DNA from: Actinomycetota bacterium
GTDB taxonomy: Bacteria > Actinomycetota > Actinomycetes > Nanopelagicales > Nanopelagicaceae
Assembly (NCBI GenBank): GCA_015660815.1
Contig: JACSDF010000002.1
Span: 1 to 64,000, forward strand
Direction of reading: 5' to 3'
DNA: 64,000 nucleotides
The notes under the pieces were generated by a model. That model did no database searches. It worked only from the letters and a program-made list of their open reading frames with translations, and was not told the origin of the DNA. The translations under genes and the position numbers were made by a program. This document shows, piece by piece, positions 40,841 to 48,037 of the stretch (positions are counted from its first letter, which is position 1; the number at the start of each line of letters is the position of its first letter).

Positions 40841-41593
40841 TTATGCGTTGGTATCTGTTGCAGCGGTCTGATCTACAGATACTGTCCAAACAAGCTCAAC
40901 TGACTTGCCCTGAATTGAAAGAGCTGAGGCTGATGGAGCTGCAGATGTTCCCTGAAGATTTCCATTGGCTGTCGTCTCTGTCTTATCTGGAAGTGAGATT
41001 GAGTACTTCAAGTGATTTACAGAAGATGCAGTTCCGATGAGGTTGCTCATGCTTTGTGCTCCAGCGATTAATGTGCTGAGGTATACAGAGTTTGCACCTG
41101 CACCTGTTCCAATAACGTTGGCAGGTGTACCAGTGGTACATGTAGTTGCAGATGCCCATGTTGATGCACCGCAAGTTTGAACCCAAACCTTCAGACCGTT
41201 TGTGCCGTCAACTAAAATTCCATTGAGACCAAGTGCCGCACCTGATGGACCGGTTGCTGCGACAGCAAGAGTAGGTGTTTCCCATCCCATGTCAGCGCCA
41301 GTTGTGTAGGTAACAAAACGATTGATTGTGTCAGTTGGACGTACCTTAGTTACATAAGTTCCGAAACCGGTACTTGTTGTTGCACCAAATACACCGTTGC
41401 CTAGAGTCAAGCTCATAGTTCCCGAGTTAATTCCCTGTGCTGTTGTGTTGAATGCAGTTGCATTTAGATCCGCGCTGGCGCTTCCAACAATGTTTGCCAC
41501 ACCGATTAATGATGCAACGCCAAAAACGGCTACTTTGCCTGCGAGGCCCGTTAGGGACCACGAAGCTTTTACTAGATTGATCTTGCCTAACAT
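40841..41593 (-). CDS. Secreted TasA/camelysin-like surface protein (250 aa)
   Basis: A SipW-type leader (WSLTGLAGKVAVFGVASLIG..ASADLNATAF) is followed by GINSGTMSLTLGNGVFG, which fits the A-x-(F)-x-D...AGTmsLtL pattern after the SipW cleavage site. The mature region is about 200 residues, rich in Thr/Ser/Ala and beta strands, with two cysteines in QTCGASTWASATTCTTG. It is immediately downstream of the SipW-like peptidase gene. Its mature domain is repeated at the C-terminus of the M23 fusion (38535-39725). Likely a fibre-forming or surface-layer protein. Confidence 0.75.
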   Translation of the reverse strand: MLGKINLVKASWSLTGLAGKVAVFGVASLIGVANIVGSASADLNATAFNTTAQGINSGTMSLTLGNGVFGATTSTGFGTYVTKVRPTDTINRFVTYTTGADMGWETPTLAVAATGPSGAALGLNGILVDGTNGLKVWVQTCGASTWASATTCTTGTPANVIGTGAGANSVYLSTLIAGAQSMSNLIGTASSVNHLKYSISLPDKTETTANGNLQGTSAAPSASALSIQGKSVELVWTVSVDQTAATDTNA

Positions 41594-41656
41594 GATCGAA
41601 CCTCTTCTTCTTTTTTATACTCACATAGCAATTTGCCAGGTGAAATTAAGTTGTGC

Positions 41657-42331
41657 TTATAGATAGTTAACTGTTCGGTTATTTTGATTTTGAGTAGGAG
41701 AAGTTGTTGTGGCGGGCACATATGTGACCGAAATTGAACTCAAATGCTCTCTAACCAAGTTCTCTACGCGCTCGGCAATTTCAGCGTCGGTAAGTGCTGC
41801 AACAACAGTTGGCTTTGCTGCTTCGACTTTGCGACGTGCTTTTCGAATCGCGTAAATTAAATATGCAATCACGACCACTGCGCCCACTGTTTTAGTCGAA
41901 GTGGATGAAATGGCATCTAGTACAAACCCGATTTTTGGAACTGCGATTAGGACTTTCTGAATTCGAGAATCTGCATTAATGGTGATAGCAGGAGAATCAA
42001 CTGCCGGGTTAGCATCACCTTTTGTTGTCATGATGGAATTCCGGTTATTGCTTATTGTCGAAACGACGCGGTGAGAAGTCTGCTCAAGGTTGTCGGGATT
42101 CACAAAGACAATAACGTCGCCGACCTGAACATCGCGTACCAGGACGGTGCCGGTGATGATTCCATCCCCGGCAGCCATGTAGGGCTTCATGCTGTCGGAG
42201 GTCACAGTAAAGATCCCCAAACCTAAGTAGACTGCTACTAGTGCCGGTACGAGCATCGAAATCATCGAGATCGCGGCGAATGCGATTGTCGAACGAAGCG
42301 TTGCACTGCCATTTTCCGTTTTCGAAGCCAT
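41657..42331 (-). CDS. sipW: Signal peptidase I, SipW/ER type
   Basis: A membrane protease that removes signal peptides from TasA-like proteins in Bacillus. I start at ATG 42331 (MASKTENGSA, 224 aa) because AAGGGG lies 6 nt upstream; a longer frame adds 30 unlikely residues. After a hydrophobic helix (about 16-42) comes box B with the nucleophile S47 in TSDSMKP. Where Lys-type enzymes have lysine, this one has H87 (QTSHRVV), and D106 lies in TKGDAN. This is the Ser-His-Asp arrangement of ER/SipW enzymes. A second helix is near residues 125-165. It heads the cluster of TasA-like and M23 genes. Confidence 0.88.
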   Translation of the reverse strand: MASKTENGSATLRSTIAFAAISMISMLVPALVAVYLGLGIFTVTSDSMKPYMAAGDGIITGTVLVRDVQVGDVIVFVNPDNLEQTSHRVVSTISNNRNSIMTTKGDANPAVDSPAITINADSRIQKVLIAVPKIGFVLDAISSTSTKTVGAVVVIAYLIYAIRKARRKVEAAKPTVVAALTDAEIAERVENLVREHLSSISVTYVPATTTSPTQNQNNRTVNYL

Positions 42332-42477
42332 TATTGTCCCCTTGTTCGCAGTGATGAAAGAGTGAGGTTTTTGAGAGGAACCACTCATTTGCGTAACATA
42401 AGGGTCTCGAACGTTAGACACAACTTGAAAACCTCATCTATGAAGAATTGAGGGGTCTGCTAATCATTCTGGATCTC

Positions 42478-42503
42478 AGTCCCCGTATTTAGGGGGCTTT
42501 TTT
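42478..42503 (+). terminator. Terminator-like hairpin with no upstream gene on its strand
   Basis: AGTCCCC (42478-42484) pairs with GGGGGCT (42492-42498) around a 7-nt loop and is followed by six T on the plus strand. Upstream on this strand there is only antisense to sipW, so it may end a short RNA or attenuate the regulator gene beginning at 42554. Confidence 0.6.
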
Positions 42504-42539
42504 AACTCAATTTTCCGATGAGAGCAGATTTTCTTGATA

Positions 42540-42545
42540 TATAGT
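42540..42545 (+). promoter_or_regulatory. -10 box of a leaderless promoter for the 42554 regulator
   Basis: TATAGT ends 8 nt before ATG 42554, placing the transcription start at or next to the start codon. No Shine-Dalgarno sequence is present. Confidence 0.45.
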
Positions 42546-42553
42546 TGCTGGAT

Positions 42554-43240
42554 ATGGAGCTCAATGTGCCGGCGAAAAAGTTAGAAATCTCGGTTTTGAT
42601 TGTGGAAAATGAGAGCCTTACGCGCACTTTGTTATCCAATCTCCTCACTTCGGCAGGATTTCGAGTGGTGGGAGCGGTCTCTAGTGCAAAGGCCGCTTTG
42701 CCCCTATTTCGAAAATCCGCACCAGATGTCCTACTTCTTAACATCGACCTTAGAGAGGGGCCAACCGGCCTAGAGGTGGCCACTGCCGCCAGAAAAATCG
42801 CCCCCAACGTTGGAATCGCCTTTATTACCTCTATGACCGACATTCGGACGATTTCGCCGGATCAGCCAGCCATGCCAGAGGCATCGGTTTATCTAAACAG
42901 TGCCGATGTTTCTACTATTGAGCAACTCGTTACCGCTATCCAAAGGGCTTTTGAGCTCGCAAAACCTGGGGCACCTATGGCTGCAAAAGCCGATGCCCTG
43001 AAAAGTGAGCCCCTTACTGATTTACAGTTTGAACTCCTGCGCCAGGTCGCACTTGGAAAATCAAATAGTGCAATTGCTGCCCTCAAGTTCACAACGGTAA
43101 AGTCCACAGAAAATGCAATCTCGCGCCTTGCAAAAAAGCTAAAGATTCCAAGTGATGACGCCAACAATCAGCGAGTTCTGATAGCTCGTGAATTTTATAA
43201 GTTAAATAGGGGCGATATTGGTGAGAATTCTCCAAACTGA
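42554..43240 (+). CDS. Response-regulator-like protein with degenerate receiver and LuxR-type HTH
   Basis: The 228-residue protein has a receiver fold (SVLIVENESLTRTLL...PDVLLLNIDL) and a C-terminal helix-turn-helix (LTDLQFELLRQVALGKSNSAIAA...NAISRLAKKLKI). The phosphoacceptor position is N63 instead of Asp (LLNIDL against the usual LLDxxL). The conserved Lys is replaced by N115 (VYLNSAD), and the acidic pair reads E18-N19. It is therefore probably not phosphorylated and would work as a phosphorylation-independent or ligand-gated regulator. It is divergent from sipW and may control that cluster. A relative with an intact receiver lies at 53283. A TTG at 42545 is an alternative start. Confidence 0.8.
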   Translation: MELNVPAKKLEISVLIVENESLTRTLLSNLLTSAGFRVVGAVSSAKAALPLFRKSAPDVLLLNIDLREGPTGLEVATAARKIAPNVGIAFITSMTDIRTISPDQPAMPEASVYLNSADVSTIEQLVTAIQRAFELAKPGAPMAAKADALKSEPLTDLQFELLRQVALGKSNSAIAALKFTTVKSTENAISRLAKKLKIPSDDANNQRVLIAREFYKLNRGDIGENSPN

Positions 43241-43290
43241 GTGTGATCACAAAAGATGTCGAACGGTGAATTAAGTGCGATGATTTCATT

Positions 43291-44457
43291 GTGGCCAGAC
43301 AAATCGTAGTGATGGGATCTGGGGAAACCAGTCCCACGATGGTCACACCACACCAGCAAATGATTGCCAGCTTGAACTCTTCTAAAAGTGCAGTGTTAAA
43401 TGTTCTTGATACGCCATTTGGTTTTCAAGAAAATGCACAGGTATTAACATCAAAGTTAACTGAGTACTTTGAACTTTCCGTTGGTCACCCGGTTGGAGTC
43501 ATCTCTTTACGAAATACACATGTCAGTAGTGCGGAGTTAGCTCAAGCCGTCAATGCAATTCGAGATTCTGACTGGCTCTTTGCCGGCCCTGGGAGCCCCA
43601 GTTATGCATTGAAAGTATGGCGAGAGCTTGGAATTACTCCACATTTTAATGAAGTTCTTTCTCGTGGAATTTTGACCTTCGCATCGGCTGCCGCATTAAC
43701 GGTGGGATCACACACGATTCCAGTTTATGAGATGTACAAAGTTGGACAAGAACCTCACTGGCTTGAAGGGTTGAACCTCCTTGAAATACATACTGGGATG
43801 TCGGCGGCAGTTGTCCCACACTTTGATAATACTGAAGGTGCAAACCATGACACCCGTTTCTGTTATATCGGAGAACAACGGTTGAGAGTATTAGAAAGTT
43901 TTTTGCCTTCGGAAACTTTTATTATCGGCGTCGATGGACACACTGGAGTGAGTTTCAATTTAGATACACGTGTTGCGAGTGTTTTTGGTCTTGGTCAAAT
44001 GACGATCCGCCATCATGGTGAATCATGGATCGTACATAGCGGAGAATCAGCCACTTTTGACGAGATAATTGCTCACACTGGTAGCACAATTGTTCAAGAG
44101 AAACCGGCACAGTTATTTAGAGTTGACCCCCGCCAAGTTGAAGAACTCTTAGAATCAGGCGAAGTTAATGCCGCTGTTGAAGCACTTCTGGATTTAGATG
44201 AATTAGATCGAGACATCCAAACTCGTGTAGCAGTGCACTCTTTAATCACCCGCCTTGGCAATATTGCTGCAAGCCCACGTGTTGACCTAATGTCAGTGGT
44301 CGGTCCATATATAGATGCGCTATTGCAGGCACGACAAGCTGCACGAACGGGTGGGCGCTGGGATGATGCCGATGCCATAAGAAATCGCCTCATGGAGTTG
44401 AAAGTCACTATCAAAGATTCAGAGAGTGGCTCGGACTGGAAAATTGAATCCTTTTAG
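43291..44457 (+). CDS. S51/cyanophycinase-like protein with CysS-like C-terminal domain
   Basis: The 388-residue protein starts at GTG 43291 (MARQIVVMGSGETSPTM). Residues about 1-265 have the class-I glutaminase-like/peptidase S51 fold, with the nucleophile-elbow-like FAGPGSPSYAL and later the GVDGHTGVSF segment. A helical middle (DPRQVEELLESGEVNAAVEALLDL) leads into about 50 residues matching the C-terminus of cysteinyl-tRNA synthetase: LLQARQAARTGGRWDDADAI, then RNRLMELKVTIKDSESGSDWKI. No signal peptide. The role is unknown; the fusion suggests action on cysteinyl or tRNA-related substrates, which is speculation. Confidence 0.75.
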   Translation: MARQIVVMGSGETSPTMVTPHQQMIASLNSSKSAVLNVLDTPFGFQENAQVLTSKLTEYFELSVGHPVGVISLRNTHVSSAELAQAVNAIRDSDWLFAGPGSPSYALKVWRELGITPHFNEVLSRGILTFASAAALTVGSHTIPVYEMYKVGQEPHWLEGLNLLEIHTGMSAAVVPHFDNTEGANHDTRFCYIGEQRLRVLESFLPSETFIIGVDGHTGVSFNLDTRVASVFGLGQMTIRHHGESWIVHSGESATFDEIIAHTGSTIVQEKPAQLFRVDPRQVEELLESGEVNAAVEALLDLDELDRDIQTRVAVHSLITRLGNIAASPRVDLMSVVGPYIDALLQARQAARTGGRWDDADAIRNRLMELKVTIKDSESGSDWKIESF

Positions 44458-44494
44458 GAGTTAACCCACGTTCCTTATAAAGTACTCCCCTGTA

Positions 44495-44568
44495 GGGGCG
44501 GTAGCTCAGTTGGTTAGAGCCCAGAACTCATAATTCTGTCGTCGTCGGTTCGAGCCCGACTCGCCCCA
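44495..44568 (+). tRNA. tRNA with CAT anticodon (elongator Met; Ile2 not excluded)
   Basis: GGGGCGG at 44495 pairs with TCGCCCC before the discriminator A at 44568. The D arm is TAGCTCAGTTGGTTAGAGC, the anticodon stem-loop is CAGAA-CTCATAA-TTCTG and the T arm is GTCGG-TTCGAGC-CCGAC. The anticodon CAT and the non-initiator acceptor stem (1:72 pair G:C, where initiators are mismatched) indicate elongator Met, or Ile2 if C34 becomes lysidine. CCA is not encoded (CTA follows), unlike tRNA-Ala in this window. Confidence 0.9.
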
Positions 44569-44580
44569 CTACAGTTAACT

Positions 44581-45207
44581 ATGATTGCGACCCAAAGAGG
44601 TTGGAAGATAATTCTCGTTGCAGTTTTCGGCGGCTTAGTTTTAGGAGTTTCTGCGCGCCTTTGGATGAGATGGATTTCAACTGATCCAGAATTTACATGG
44701 AGCGGAACAATATTCATAGTTCTCGCTTTTACAATTTTTGCTTCTGCGCAAGCCACTGTCTATGTCTTAAGAAGAAGAATTAAAACTAGACGTTTAACTA
44801 CAGTAATTAGAGGTGGTGGAATATTACTTACCCTTCCACTTTTTACCGGAGCTGGTGGAGGAATGTTTCCAACTGTAGCTCTGGCGTCAATTGCACTGTG
44901 GCAAAAAAAGATAGATAGTAAAATACGTATTGCTCTCCTAGTAATTAGCTTGGTAATACCGGCAATTGGAATTAAAGGAATTGGTTCTGATTTTGGTTGG
45001 AATATTGCGACCTTAGGACGATCCTTGCTCGTTATTTTCATTTACTCCGTAGTCATTCTTCTCTTGAAACCGACGGTCACCCCTTATATTGGCCCTGAAT
45101 CAAGCACGTTAGCAAAGAGACGCTTCAAAAAAACTCTGACCTTCTTATCCATTGTTTTGGTAGCGTTTCTATTTCTAATCGCTACTGGAATATCGATTGA
45201 CTTTTGA
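44581..45207 (+). CDS. Unrecognised integral membrane protein, paralogue 1 of 3
   Basis: A 208-residue protein with about six hydrophobic segments. Conserved marks shared with the genes at 48676-49299 and 49401-50033 are ARLWMRWISTDPEFTWSG after the first helix, LPLFTGAGGGMFPTVALASIA in the middle, and GSDFGWNIATLGRSLL near the C-terminus. I do not recognise the family; the invariant WMRWI(S/A)T(D/E)P segment looks like a re-entrant or periplasmic functional motif. It starts 12 nt after the tRNA. Its end is close to the DUF1801 gene start. Confidence 0.75.
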   Translation: MIATQRGWKIILVAVFGGLVLGVSARLWMRWISTDPEFTWSGTIFIVLAFTIFASAQATVYVLRRRIKTRRLTTVIRGGGILLTLPLFTGAGGGMFPTVALASIALWQKKIDSKIRIALLVISLVIPAIGIKGIGSDFGWNIATLGRSLLVIFIYSVVILLLKPTVTPYIGPESSTLAKRRFKKTLTFLSIVLVAFLFLIATGISIDF

Positions 45208-45232
45208 TATACAAATTGATGGAATTAATACT

Positions 45233-45667
45233 GTGACGTACACCAACAAGACACAGCCAACTGCAATTACTCCTGAAAATTATCTGAAGGAAAACTTCGC
45301 CCAGAATTCAAAAGTGCGAATAGAAGCATTGGCACTAGTTGATTTCTATACGAAAGTTACTGGCTCACCGTGTGTAATGTGGAATAAAATTTTCGGTTTT
45401 GGAAAGTATCATTATTTAGATAGTAAGGGTGGGGAACATGAATATTGTATGACCGGATTTACAATTTCCTCAACTGGATTTACGCTTTATAACTTAATGG
45501 GTTGGGAAGAGTATAAAAAGGATCTCGAAGACCTTGGCAAGCACAAGTTCTCCGGTCAGTCTTGTTTGGCTATAAAAAGTATAGAAGGAATTAACCTAAA
45601 GATTCTAGGACCGGTAGTCAAGAGATCACTCACCGATATGAAAAAAAGATATAGAACAGAGAAGTAA
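45233..45667 (+). CDS. DUF1801 (YdhG-like) domain protein
   Basis: A small cytoplasmic protein of about 144 residues from GTG 45233 (VTYTNKTQPTAITPENYL). A start at 45197 would overlap the previous gene and adds unlike sequence. The DUF1801 core is recognisable: ALVDFYTKVTGSPCVMWNKIFGFGKYHYL..., FTLYNLMGWEEYKKDLEDLGKHKFSGQSCLAIKSIEGINL. The family is thought to bind small ligands; function is not established. Co-directional with the membrane protein upstream. Confidence 0.8.
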   Translation: MTYTNKTQPTAITPENYLKENFAQNSKVRIEALALVDFYTKVTGSPCVMWNKIFGFGKYHYLDSKGGEHEYCMTGFTISSTGFTLYNLMGWEEYKKDLEDLGKHKFSGQSCLAIKSIEGINLKILGPVVKRSLTDMKKRYRTEK

Positions 45668-45694
45668 TAATAACTGTTATTTTTTTCCGTTACA

Positions 45695-45736
45695 AAAGAA
45701 ATCTGGCCTCCTGTAGTACTACCAAGAGGCCAGATT
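45695..45736 (-). terminator. Rho-independent terminator of the fasciclin gene
   Basis: An 11-bp stem (AATCTGGCCTC / GAGGCCAGATT) with a 15-nt loop lies 16 nt after the fasciclin stop. On the minus strand it is followed by TTCTTTTG. The plus-strand side also has a T run, so it may serve the DUF1801 gene as well. Confidence 0.85.
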
Positions 45737-45751
45737 CGTATTTTTAGAGAA

Positions 45752-46921
45752 TTACTTCGTTGGCATCAAAACCGCATCAATGCCATGTGCTATTTGTAGA
45801 TTACCTTTGTTGATATCTACCTGTGCAAGAATCACTTTTGGATCCTTTAACTTCTTGTTGTAGTCGCCTAGAGTGATTACTGTTCCCATTACTGAGACCT
45901 TAATCATTTTGCCTGAGAGAGCTGTCTTGAGTGATGCACCATTAGCCTTCAATGCATCTCCGGACATAATGGCTGCTCCTGGTACCACGTGGAACTTAAG
46001 AATACTTTCAACAGTAGGTATTCCAAGTCCTGCCACAGTTGCGAACGTTGCTGCTTCCGACTTTGGCTTCTTACCTGTCAACGCTGTAACTAGGTTCATG
46101 AATGCTTTGTCATTAGGGATAAATGCTGTCACAGCGGTTTTGCCATCTGTGAGAACTTTCACTGCTGAGTTTGGCTTAGCCTTTAGGACTGCCAACACTG
46201 CTGCTGTGACAATGTCATAGTTTGCTGAGTTGCTATCAAATGAGCTCTTTGCTGTTAGAACAGCGGCGAGCGACTTTGTTCCAGGCTTCAATAACTGTAC
46301 TGGAAGTAGGACTGCGTCAATCCCGTGAGCTACCTGCGCGTTGTCCTTGTTGATGTCGACTTGCGCAAGGATTACCTTTGGATCAACTGCAATAGTGTCG
46401 TAGTCACCCAAAGTGATTGTGGTTCCAACGACTGAGACCTTAATACTCTTGCCTGAGAGTGCACTTACTAGCGAGGCACCGTTTGACTTGAGAGCATCAC
46501 CTGAGAGAATCGCTGCACCTGGAACAACGTGATACAGAAGTACCTGTTCGATGGTGTCAATTCCCAAGCCGGCTACGGCAGTGAATGTCGCCTCTTCGGT
46601 GGCTGGGGTCGCACCGGTTAGAGCGGTCACTAAGTTTTCAAATGCTTTGTCGTTAGGGATAAATGCTGTGAGCCCAACTGTGCCATCTGTGAGCACTGAG
46701 ACAGATGAGGCAGGCTTGGCCTTTAGAACTGCAAGCACTGCTGCAGTAAGGATGTCGTAATTCGTTGAATCCATATCAAATGAACTCTTCGCTGTAAGAA
46801 CAGCGGCGAGTGACTTTGTTCCAGTTGCGCCCTGAGCTTGAGGGGCAAGGGCGATTGCACTTACGGCAAATAGTGAAACCAGTAGAGCCTTAGACACTCT
46901 TTTAACTGGAAGGGTGTTCAT
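45752..46921 (-). CDS. Secreted protein with two fasciclin (FAS1) domains
   Basis: I start at ATG 46921 (MNTLPVKRVSK, 389 aa) because GGAGG sits 5 nt upstream; a longer frame adds 11 residues. A signal peptide (about 1-31, ending in QAQG) is followed by two FAS1 domains. Each contains the H1 box TAFIPNDKAF, the YHVVPG/FHVVPG motif and the H2 box HGIDAVLLP or HGIDAVLMP. The two copies are strikingly alike in protein and DNA, indicating recent tandem duplication. FAS1 domains mediate cell-cell or surface adhesion. The promoter overlaps a CarH-type operator, suggesting light-induced expression. Confidence 0.93.
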   Translation of the reverse strand: MNTLPVKRVSKALLVSLFAVSAIALAPQAQGATGTKSLAAVLTAKSSFDMDSTNYDILTAAVLAVLKAKPASSVSVLTDGTVGLTAFIPNDKAFENLVTALTGATPATEEATFTAVAGLGIDTIEQVLLYHVVPGAAILSGDALKSNGASLVSALSGKSIKVSVVGTTITLGDYDTIAVDPKVILAQVDINKDNAQVAHGIDAVLLPVQLLKPGTKSLAAVLTAKSSFDSNSANYDIVTAAVLAVLKAKPNSAVKVLTDGKTAVTAFIPNDKAFMNLVTALTGKKPKSEAATFATVAGLGIPTVESILKFHVVPGAAIMSGDALKANGASLKTALSGKMIKVSVMGTVITLGDYNKKLKDPKVILAQVDINKGNLQIAHGIDAVLMPTK

Positions 46922-46980
46922 ATTTTCCTCCACATAGGTTGTGACCTGCTTCAAGATGGACGATCCACCCCGATTCGGAA

Positions 46981-47009
46981 ATTATGCACCTTCGACAAAC
47001 ATTAGGCAA
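46981..47009 (-). promoter_or_regulatory. Promoter of the fasciclin gene
   Basis: On the minus strand TTGCCT (47009-47004) and CATAAT (46986-46981) are separated by exactly 17 nt, about 60-90 nt upstream of the fasciclin ATG. The -35 hexamer lies within the middle repeat of the CarH-like operator. Confidence 0.7.
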
Positions 47010-47022
47010 ACCCTAGACAATG
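46990..47022. promoter_or_regulatory. CarH-like operator: three 11-bp direct repeats
   Basis: The plus strand reads TTCGACAAAC, TTAGGCAAAC, CTAGACAATG with T-N-N-(A/G)CA cores starting at 46992, 47003 and 47014, precisely 11 bp apart. From memory this matches the NNTNNACANN 11-bp repeats bound by three DNA-binding domains of the CarH tetramer. It lies between the fasciclin gene and a CarH-like gene. Confidence 0.65.
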
Positions 47023-47157
47023 ATTTCATTATGATTCCAATCACACGCATAGAATTGAGCGTGGTTAAGTCGAATTTTTGAGGGTTTCGGGAAAACAGAG
47101 GAGATTGAGCCGAGACTTGCGTACAAGGATTGTTGAATGTTGGGCTACTCTTAGACA

Positions 47158-48036
47158 ATGTTCACGATAAAGAAGGCCGTTGAGTTGACCGGGATCGCCG
47201 CCGCGACTCTACGCGCCTGGGAGCAGCGCTACGGTGTCGGTGCGCCTCGGCGAACTGAAGGCGGATATCGGGTCTATGACCAGTCAAGCATTGATGAGAT
47301 TATGGCGATGCAAAAACTGTTGGACAAAGGGTGGCGCCATCAAGCCGCCGCCGCGGAAATCCTTCTACACCGCACGACAGGCCAGATTCCTGGTCGCCCC
47401 GTAGCCGCCGATTCTTACGCAGAACTGTCAACTGCATTTCTGGCCGCTGCACGATCTCTCGATGATGAAATGCTTGGCGCTGTTTTGGATATCGCCTTTT
47501 CACGGGGCTCGTTTGAGTCAGTGGTAGACACGTGGCTCTTTCCCACTCTGCGGATTCTGGGTCAAGAGTGGATTGCAGGAAATCTAGATATTGCGAGTGA
47601 GCACTTTGCCAGTAACGCGATTATGCGGCGATTGGGCACTGCCTTTGAAGGCACGGCGGCGGGAAGTATGAATGAAAAAGTGGTTGTAGGCACACCAACC
47701 GGCTCTTTTCATGAAATCGGTACATTGGCTTTGGCCGTAGCAATCCGCAGGCAAGGACTAGGGGTCATTTACCTAGGGGTAAATGTTCCGGCGGAAGTCT
47801 GGGTCGATGCAGTCAATCGCAATCGAGCTCTTGGGGTCGCTATTTCCGTGGTCATGGAGCACGACGTAAGCACCGCCCAAGGAATTGTAGATGAACTCAA
47901 TCGATCTTCTATCGGCGTGACGATTGCCGTGGGCGGCGCATTTGCTTCATCTATTCAACACGCAACTTTGGTTTTACAAGGTGGCATCAGCGAATCTGCA
48001 AAATTAATAGCTCAATCGTTACGAGCAAAAAAGTAA
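47158..48036 (+). CDS. carH: MerR-type B12-dependent photoreceptor regulator, CarH-like
   Basis: The 292-residue protein has an N-terminal MerR helix-turn-helix (LRAWEQRYGVGAPRRTEGGYRVY, about residues 17-40), a four-helix cap, and a cobalamin-binding Rossmann domain. The CarH light-sensor motif W-x9-EH is W138...E148-H149. The lower cobalt ligand H185 sits in GSFHEIG, the E/DxHxxG motif with Ser at the first position. In CarH, AdoCbl promotes a DNA-binding tetramer in the dark and light breaks it. The residue after W138 is Ile, where T. thermophilus CarH has the light-state ligand His132. A TACTCT box 6 nt before the ATG suggests a leaderless transcript. It is divergent from the fasciclin gene. 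Confidence 0.88.
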   Translation: MFTIKKAVELTGIAAATLRAWEQRYGVGAPRRTEGGYRVYDQSSIDEIMAMQKLLDKGWRHQAAAAEILLHRTTGQIPGRPVAADSYAELSTAFLAAARSLDDEMLGAVLDIAFSRGSFESVVDTWLFPTLRILGQEWIAGNLDIASEHFASNAIMRRLGTAFEGTAAGSMNEKVVVGTPTGSFHEIGTLALAVAIRRQGLGVIYLGVNVPAEVWVDAVNRNRALGVAISVVMEHDVSTAQGIVDELNRSSIGVTIAVGGAFASSIQHATLVLQGGISESAKLIAQSLRAKK

Positions 48037-48037
48037 G

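Noticed and set aside
44581..45207. Microbial rhodopsin (expected in this lineage)
   Set aside because: Only about six hydrophobic segments, and no retinal-binding lysine in a last helix or DxxxxxxE/DxxxxxxK pattern.
47152..47160. Fourth CarH site (TAGACAATG) at the carH start
   Set aside because: Single copy without neighbouring 11-bp repeats, and it overlaps the start codon; too weak to claim autoregulation.
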